Positions 22,905-26,553 of a stretch of 26,553 nt of DNA are shown here, in pieces. The DNA comes from CBDCWA01 sp046048295. GTDB taxonomy: Bacteria > Pseudomonadota > Alphaproteobacteria > Rhizobiales > Hyphomicrobiaceae. The stretch spans positions 1 to 26,553 of the forward strand of contig JBJOGJ010000024.1 in the NCBI GenBank assembly GCA_046048295.1, read 5' to 3'. Position 1 is the stretch's first letter. Each line of letters starts with the position of its first letter. The notes under the pieces were generated by a model that did not search any database, was not told the origin of the DNA, and saw nothing but the letters and a program-made list of their open reading frames with translations. Both the position numbers and the translations under genes were made by a program.

Positions 22905-24191
22905 TCAGTTCAGGCCGTTCAGTCCATTCGCGCGCGATGCGATCGGTGCGGATCCGAAGCCGCTTGCCGGCGGTTCGATCATGCGTGCGCCACCGGGCTG
23001 GACCTCCATGATCGCGAGTTGGCGCTCGGACAGTCCGGAGCCGGTGAAGCGGACGGGGCCGTCAATGCCGGCGAAGCCCTGTGGGCGCAGAATGCCAGCG
23101 GTGGTGGATCGTTGCTCCCTTGGCGTATCGGCAAGCTTCGAGGCGATGATGACAGCATCGTAAGCGAGCGTGGCGATGCGCGGCGGCGACATGCCGTAGG
23201 CTTCGACGAATCGGCGCGAAAAGTCCTGCCAGCCGCGCGGGTCCGGTGCCGGGAACCAGCCGCCGAGGAACGCCTTGTTCTGGGCGAGGCCGGTCTGATC
23301 CCAGCCGCCGGTGCCGAGGAGCTTGATGCGGTTGGTGTCCATTTCGGCGTGCGCGAGCAGTGGCGCGAGATTGGGAAGCGTTGCCGGTCCGCCGGGCAGG
23401 AAGATGGCGTCGATCATTTGTCCGGAGGCTTCCGACAGCTTTATCGCCTCGATCAGCTTCTGCGTCGGCTCGAGCAGGCGCACTGCATTCACGGGATAGT
23501 GCTCAAGTGCGACTATGGTCCCGCCGTTCTGCGCGACGGCACGCCGGAAGGCAGCTTCAGTAACCTTGCCGTAAGTGTCGTCGGCGATCAGGGCGGCAAA
23601 GCTGCGACGGCCCTGGCGCGCGGCGTAGCCGATGATGCGGTCGACCTCCTGCTGGACGAGAAAGCCGACAACGTGGACGCCGGGACTGGCGGCTGTCGCG
23701 TCGTTCGAGAAGGCGATGACGCCGACGTTGGCTTTCGCTGCAACCGGCTTGACGGATTTGGCGGCGCCCGACGTCAGGGGGCCGAGGATGAGTTCCGCAC
23801 CTTCCGAAAGGGCAGCGGTCGCGGCGGCGCTGGCGCCGTCCGGCGTGCCCCTGGTGTCCTTCACGACGAGCTGGAAGCCGGCATTGTTGGATTCGAAAAC
23901 GGCAAGCTCCGCTGCCTGCTTCATGGCAGTCGCGATCGCGGCCGTATGTCCGTTAGCGGTGATCGGGAGCAGCAGCGCCACCTTCGCCTTGACGTGGCGA
24001 GCGGGTCTTGCGGATTTTTCGCCGGCAGTGCCCGGTTGCAGCGCCGGACCGGTAGCAGTCGAGGTCGGCGATGGCAGGTTGACGGCGCAGCCCGCCAACA
24101 TAACCACGGCGAGCGCCAGGCCAACCACCGAGGCGCGAGATGCCGGTGCTGCCGGCACCATGATCTTCGTTTTCCGTTTCCAACCCTGCAT
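22905..24191 (-). CDS. LpoA-like penicillin-binding protein activator lipoprotein (periplasmic-binding fold)
   Basis: 428 residues. A lipoprotein signal with lipobox LAGC places the lipidated cysteine at 35. The mature part is a type I periplasmic-binding (Leu/Ile/Val receptor-like) fold: VALLLPITANG, AAELILGPLTSGAAK, GVIAFSNDATAA, and VGFLVQQEVDRIIGYAARQG in the middle. In E. coli the equivalent gene (lpoA) lies next to rsmI and yraN and activates PBP1a; here rsmI-yraN is directly divergent, which supports the same assignment over an ABC-transporter receptor. ATG 24191 has GGAG six bases upstream. A role in peptidoglycan synthesis is inferred from context. Confidence 0.85.
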   Translation of the reverse strand: MQGWKRKTKIMVPAAPASRASVVGLALAVVMLAGCAVNLPSPTSTATGPALQPGTAGEKSARPARHVKAKVALLLPITANGHTAAIATAMKQAAELAVFESNNAGFQLVVKDTRGTPDGASAAATAALSEGAELILGPLTSGAAKSVKPVAAKANVGVIAFSNDATAASPGVHVVGFLVQQEVDRIIGYAARQGRRSFAALIADDTYGKVTEAAFRRAVAQNGGTIVALEHYPVNAVRLLEPTQKLIEAIKLSEASGQMIDAIFLPGGPATLPNLAPLLAHAEMDTNRIKLLGTGGWDQTGLAQNKAFLGGWFPAPDPRGWQDFSRRFVEAYGMSPPRIATLAYDAVIIASKLADTPREQRSTTAGILRPQGFAGIDGPVRFTGSGLSERQLAIMEVQPGGARMIEPPASGFGSAPIASRANGLNGLN

Positions 24192-24399
24192 TATCTGCTC
24201 CGGCGCGCCGGCCGACGATGTAGCGGACGCGCGAATATCTCCGGGTCACTTCTGCGTCACAGCAGATTTGCCGCCGATTGTGAATGGCTGGAACCCGCTG
24301 AGTGCCTTATTCGGACGGGAAAGTGTTATTTTGGGGACTGCTTGCGCGCGCCGGATCGAACCATTTCCATGGTTCCGGCACAACAGGTAGCTTGTCGCG

Positions 24400-25344
24400 A
24401 TGAAAAGGCCCAGTGAAAATCAACCGGTGTCGGTGCCCGTGGACGGGCAGCATCCGCTCGTGACGGAAGTGGCACGCCAGATGGGCGAACTGCTCAGGCG
24501 GCGGCTCGAGCCGGGCCTGCACATTGTCGCGACGCCGATCGGCAACCTGTTCGATGTTTCCCTCAGGTTGCTGTGGGCGATCGAAACGGCCGATTTCGTC
24601 TACTGCGAGGACACCCGCCACACCCGCAACCTGCTCACGCGATTCGGCATTACGCGTGGCCTCAGATCCTATCACGACCATAGCGGCGCGGCGGAGCGCG
24701 AGGCGATCCTCGAACTGCTGGCGGCCGGCAAGTCGGTTGCCCTGCTCTCGGATGCCGGTACGCCGCTCATCTCCGATCCGGGGTTCAAGCTCGTCCGGAC
24801 GGCGTTGGAAGCGGGTCACAAGGTGGCCGCGGTGCCGGGCCCTTCCGCAGCGTTGGCGGCACTTTCCATTTCGGGGCTGGCGACCGACAGCTTCCTGTTC
24901 GCGGGTTTCCTGCCGCCGAAGCAGAACGCGCGCCGGCAGCGCCTCGAGGAATTGGCAGGGGTGCGGGCTTCGCTCGTGTTGTTCGAGGCGCCGAACCGGC
25001 TCGGCGCGACACTTGCCGAGATGGCGGGCTTGCTCGGCAACAGGCAAGCGGCGGTGGCGCGGGAGATCACGAAACTCAACGAGGAACTGGTCGTCGGGAC
25101 GCTCGGCGAGCTTGCGGCGTGGGCAGAACGGGAACCTGTGAAGGGCGAAGTCACAGTCGTGGTCGGGCCTCAGTTGCAGTTGGAGGCCAGCGATGGCGAT
25201 ATCGAAGAGCGGCTCAGGTTGGCGCTGGATGCCATGAGCGTGAGGGATGCGGCGCGGGCGGTTGCCGACGAGCTGGGCGTCGCCAAGGGGCGTGTGTACG
25301 ACCTTGCGGTGGCCTTGAGGCGTGGGCGCCAGGGGTCTCGATGA
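24400..25344 (+). CDS. rsmI: 16S rRNA 2'-O-ribose C1402 methyltransferase
   Basis: SAM-dependent methyltransferase acting on C1402 in the decoding centre of 16S rRNA. 314 residues. IVATPIGNLFDVSLR (42-56), CEDTRHTRNLL (68-78), LLSDAGTPLISDPGF (114-128) and VPGPSAALAALSISGL (144-159) are the tetrapyrrole-methylase-fold signatures. About 38 residues precede the family core, a longer start than in E. coli; ATG 24481 would remove most of it, but 24400 keeps a full frame after AGGT. It overlaps yraN by ATGA. Confidence 0.95.
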   Translation: MKRPSENQPVSVPVDGQHPLVTEVARQMGELLRRRLEPGLHIVATPIGNLFDVSLRLLWAIETADFVYCEDTRHTRNLLTRFGITRGLRSYHDHSGAAEREAILELLAAGKSVALLSDAGTPLISDPGFKLVRTALEAGHKVAAVPGPSAALAALSISGLATDSFLFAGFLPPKQNARRQRLEELAGVRASLVLFEAPNRLGATLAEMAGLLGNRQAAVAREITKLNEELVVGTLGELAAWAEREPVKGEVTVVVGPQLQLEASDGDIEERLRLALDAMSVRDAARAVADELGVAKGRVYDLAVALRRGRQGSR

Positions 25345-25736
25345 TGCGGCAGTCCGGCGGGCAAAAGGTTCGTCAGGCCAGCTCCGAGCGCCAAAAGCGG
25401 GAGCGGCGCGGGCGCCTTGCGGAATTCATGGCGGCACTCCTGCTCATGAGCAAGGGTTACCGCGTCATCGCCAGGCGCTACAAGGGCCAGGCGGGGGAGA
25501 TCGACCTCATCGCCGTGCGCGGGCGTCGTCTCGCTTTTGTGGAAGTCAAGCAGCGGCAGAGCCTCGAAGACGCGGCGACTGCAATCGGCGGGCGGCAAGC
25601 GGAGCGGATCGCGCGGTCCGCCGCCGAGTGGATCGCCCGGCACCCGCGCTACGGCAACCATGACGTCGGTTTCGACGCGGTGCAGGTGGCGCCCTGGCGG
25701 TGGCCGCGGCATGCGCGGGACGCCTACCGGATCTAG
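25341..25736 (+). CDS. yraN: UPF0102 (YraN) nuclease-fold protein
   Basis: 131 residues of the YraN family, with a restriction-endonuclease-like core: GRLAEFMAALLLMSKGYRV, then GEIDLIAVRGRRLAFVEVKQR, which gives Asp55, Glu68 and Lys70 of a D-ExK site. Function is unsettled; the fold suggests a nuclease or Holliday-junction-resolvase-like activity. ATG 25341 overlaps the rsmI stop (ATGA) after AGGGG, so the two are translationally coupled; a second ATG at 25344 is in frame. The rsmI-yraN order is conserved across proteobacteria. Confidence 0.92.
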   Translation: MMRQSGGQKVRQASSERQKRERRGRLAEFMAALLLMSKGYRVIARRYKGQAGEIDLIAVRGRRLAFVEVKQRQSLEDAATAIGGRQAERIARSAAEWIARHPRYGNHDVGFDAVQVAPWRWPRHARDAYRI

Positions 25737-25813
25737 GGCGCGGCGGGGCTGTTCATTTCACGGGGGCGGCTGTACCTTCGGCAGGTACCCGTAAACGCCA
25801 TGAGAGAGACAGT

Positions 25814-26553
25814 ATGGGCCTCAACGTCGCCTGCCAGATGGATCCGATCGACCGCATCGACATACGCGGCGATTCCACTTTTGCGCTACTGCTCGAAGCG
25901 CAGCGGCGGGGCCACGGGCTGTTCTACTACACGCCGAAGGATCTGGCGCTGCGCGGTACGAAGCTCGAGGCGCGCGGGCATGTGCTCAAGGTTCTCGACC
26001 AGGTGGGGTCGCACTACCAGTTGACCGATGCCGAAGTCGTCGATCTCGCATCGCAGGACGTCGTGCTGCTCAGGCAGGACCCGCCATTCGACATGGCCTA
26101 CATCACGACGACGCATCTGCTCGAACGGCTGGCGCCAGGCACGCTCGTCGTCAACGATCCGGCGAGCGTGCGCAACGCACCGGAAAAGGTTTTCGTGCTC
26201 GACTTCCAGGACCTGATGCCGCCGACGATGGTGACGCGCAGCCTCGACGACGTGCGGGCCTTCCGGCGCGAATACAAGGACATCATCATCAAGCCGCTCT
26301 ACGGTAACGGCGGCGCATCGGTGTTCAAGCTGGGGCCCGAGGACACCAACCTCAACTCATTGGTGGAACTGTTCCAGACGGTGTTCCGCGAACCGTTCAT
26401 GGTGCAGCAGTACGTGCCGGACGTGCGCAAGGGCGACAAGCGTATCATTCTTGTCGACGGCGCATTTGCCGGCGCCATTAACAGGGTTCCGGCGGCGGAC
26501 GAGACGAGGTCCAACATGCACGTCGGCGGCAAAGCTACGGCGACGGAACTCAC
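25814..26553 (+). CDS. gshB: Glutathione synthetase, C-terminal part missing (window edge)
   Basis: ATP-grasp enzyme joining gamma-glutamylcysteine and glycine, the last step of glutathione synthesis. 246 of about 315 residues are inside the window. MGLNVACQMDPIDRIDIRGD, then DSTFALLLEAQRRGH, VLLRQDPPFDMAYITTTHLLE, IIIKPLYGNGGASVFKL and QQYVPDVRKGDKRIILVDG are typical, the last covering the ATP-grasp core. ATG 25814 has GAGAGAGA upstream. It starts 77 bases after yraN, with a small inverted repeat (GTACC/GGTAC, 25772-25788) in the gap, and is probably in the same transcription unit. Confidence 0.96.
   Translation, partial: MGLNVACQMDPIDRIDIRGDSTFALLLEAQRRGHGLFYYTPKDLALRGTKLEARGHVLKVLDQVGSHYQLTDAEVVDLASQDVVLLRQDPPFDMAYITTTHLLERLAPGTLVVNDPASVRNAPEKVFVLDFQDLMPPTMVTRSLDDVRAFRREYKDIIIKPLYGNGGASVFKLGPEDTNLNSLVELFQTVFREPFMVQQYVPDVRKGDKRIILVDGAFAGAINRVPAADETRSNMHVGGKATATEL

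Noticed and set aside
22821..24416. 531-residue plus-strand frame opposite the lipoprotein gene
   Set aside because: Shadow of the LpoA-like gene, which has a lipobox, a ribosome site and a conserved neighbourhood.

Overview
This window looks like chromosomal core DNA of an alphaproteobacterium, most likely of the Hyphomicrobiales (Rhizobiales) type. It is GC-rich by eye and densely packed. The gene neighbourhoods point the same way: hrcA-grpE divergent from rph-rdgB-hemW, dnaK-dnaJ-pyrF-DUF1330, map-radC, an LpoA-like lipoprotein divergent from rsmI-yraN-gshB, and a perfect CtrA-type site (TTAA-N7-TTAA). I see no tRNA, rRNA, IS element, prophage or CRISPR array. Assignments are by reading translations and motifs; no search was run.

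Layout. (1) 1-9777 is all on the minus strand. In transcription order it holds dnaK, dnaJ, pyrF, a secreted cytochrome c/beta-propeller fusion, a DUF1330 protein, trmD, rplS (L19 with an insertion and an added C-terminal domain), map, radC and a truncated trxB. Themes are protein folding, pyrimidine synthesis, tRNA modification, ribosome structure and N-terminal Met removal. A heat-shock-type promoter sits before dnaK, and hairpin terminators follow dnaK and rplS. (2) 9972-12576: an alkB-type DNA dealkylase on the plus strand, facing grpE and hrcA on the minus strand; with dnaK/dnaJ this is the chaperone locus. (3) 12686-17869 is a plus-strand run: an exported phosphodiester glycosidase-like protein, rph, a VOC protein, rdgB, hemW, a DedA-like VTT membrane protein and dsbB.

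(4) 17870-19139 is the oddity: about 1.27 kb without a convincing gene. It starts with an AT-richer promoter-like stretch ending in a CtrA site. A tract of roughly 620 bases follows, saturated with GCGT on the plus strand (about 32 copies by hand count, against one of its reverse complement), mostly in the forms GCGTCAG, GCGTAAR and GCGTTCM and mixed with GTTCARG and CCAG words. It then runs into a 71-residue ORF. The motif falls in all reading frames, so it is not explained by codons. This is the best candidate here for something undescribed: a long non-coding RNA or leader, or an oriented protein-binding array.

(5) 19140-26553 returns to ordinary content: the 71-aa protein, a GTG-start HNH endonuclease, an AlkA-type glycosylase, an exported small protein translationally coupled to gluQRS, an unknown 125-aa protein, the LpoA-like lipoprotein, and rsmI-yraN-gshB, with gshB cut by the window end.
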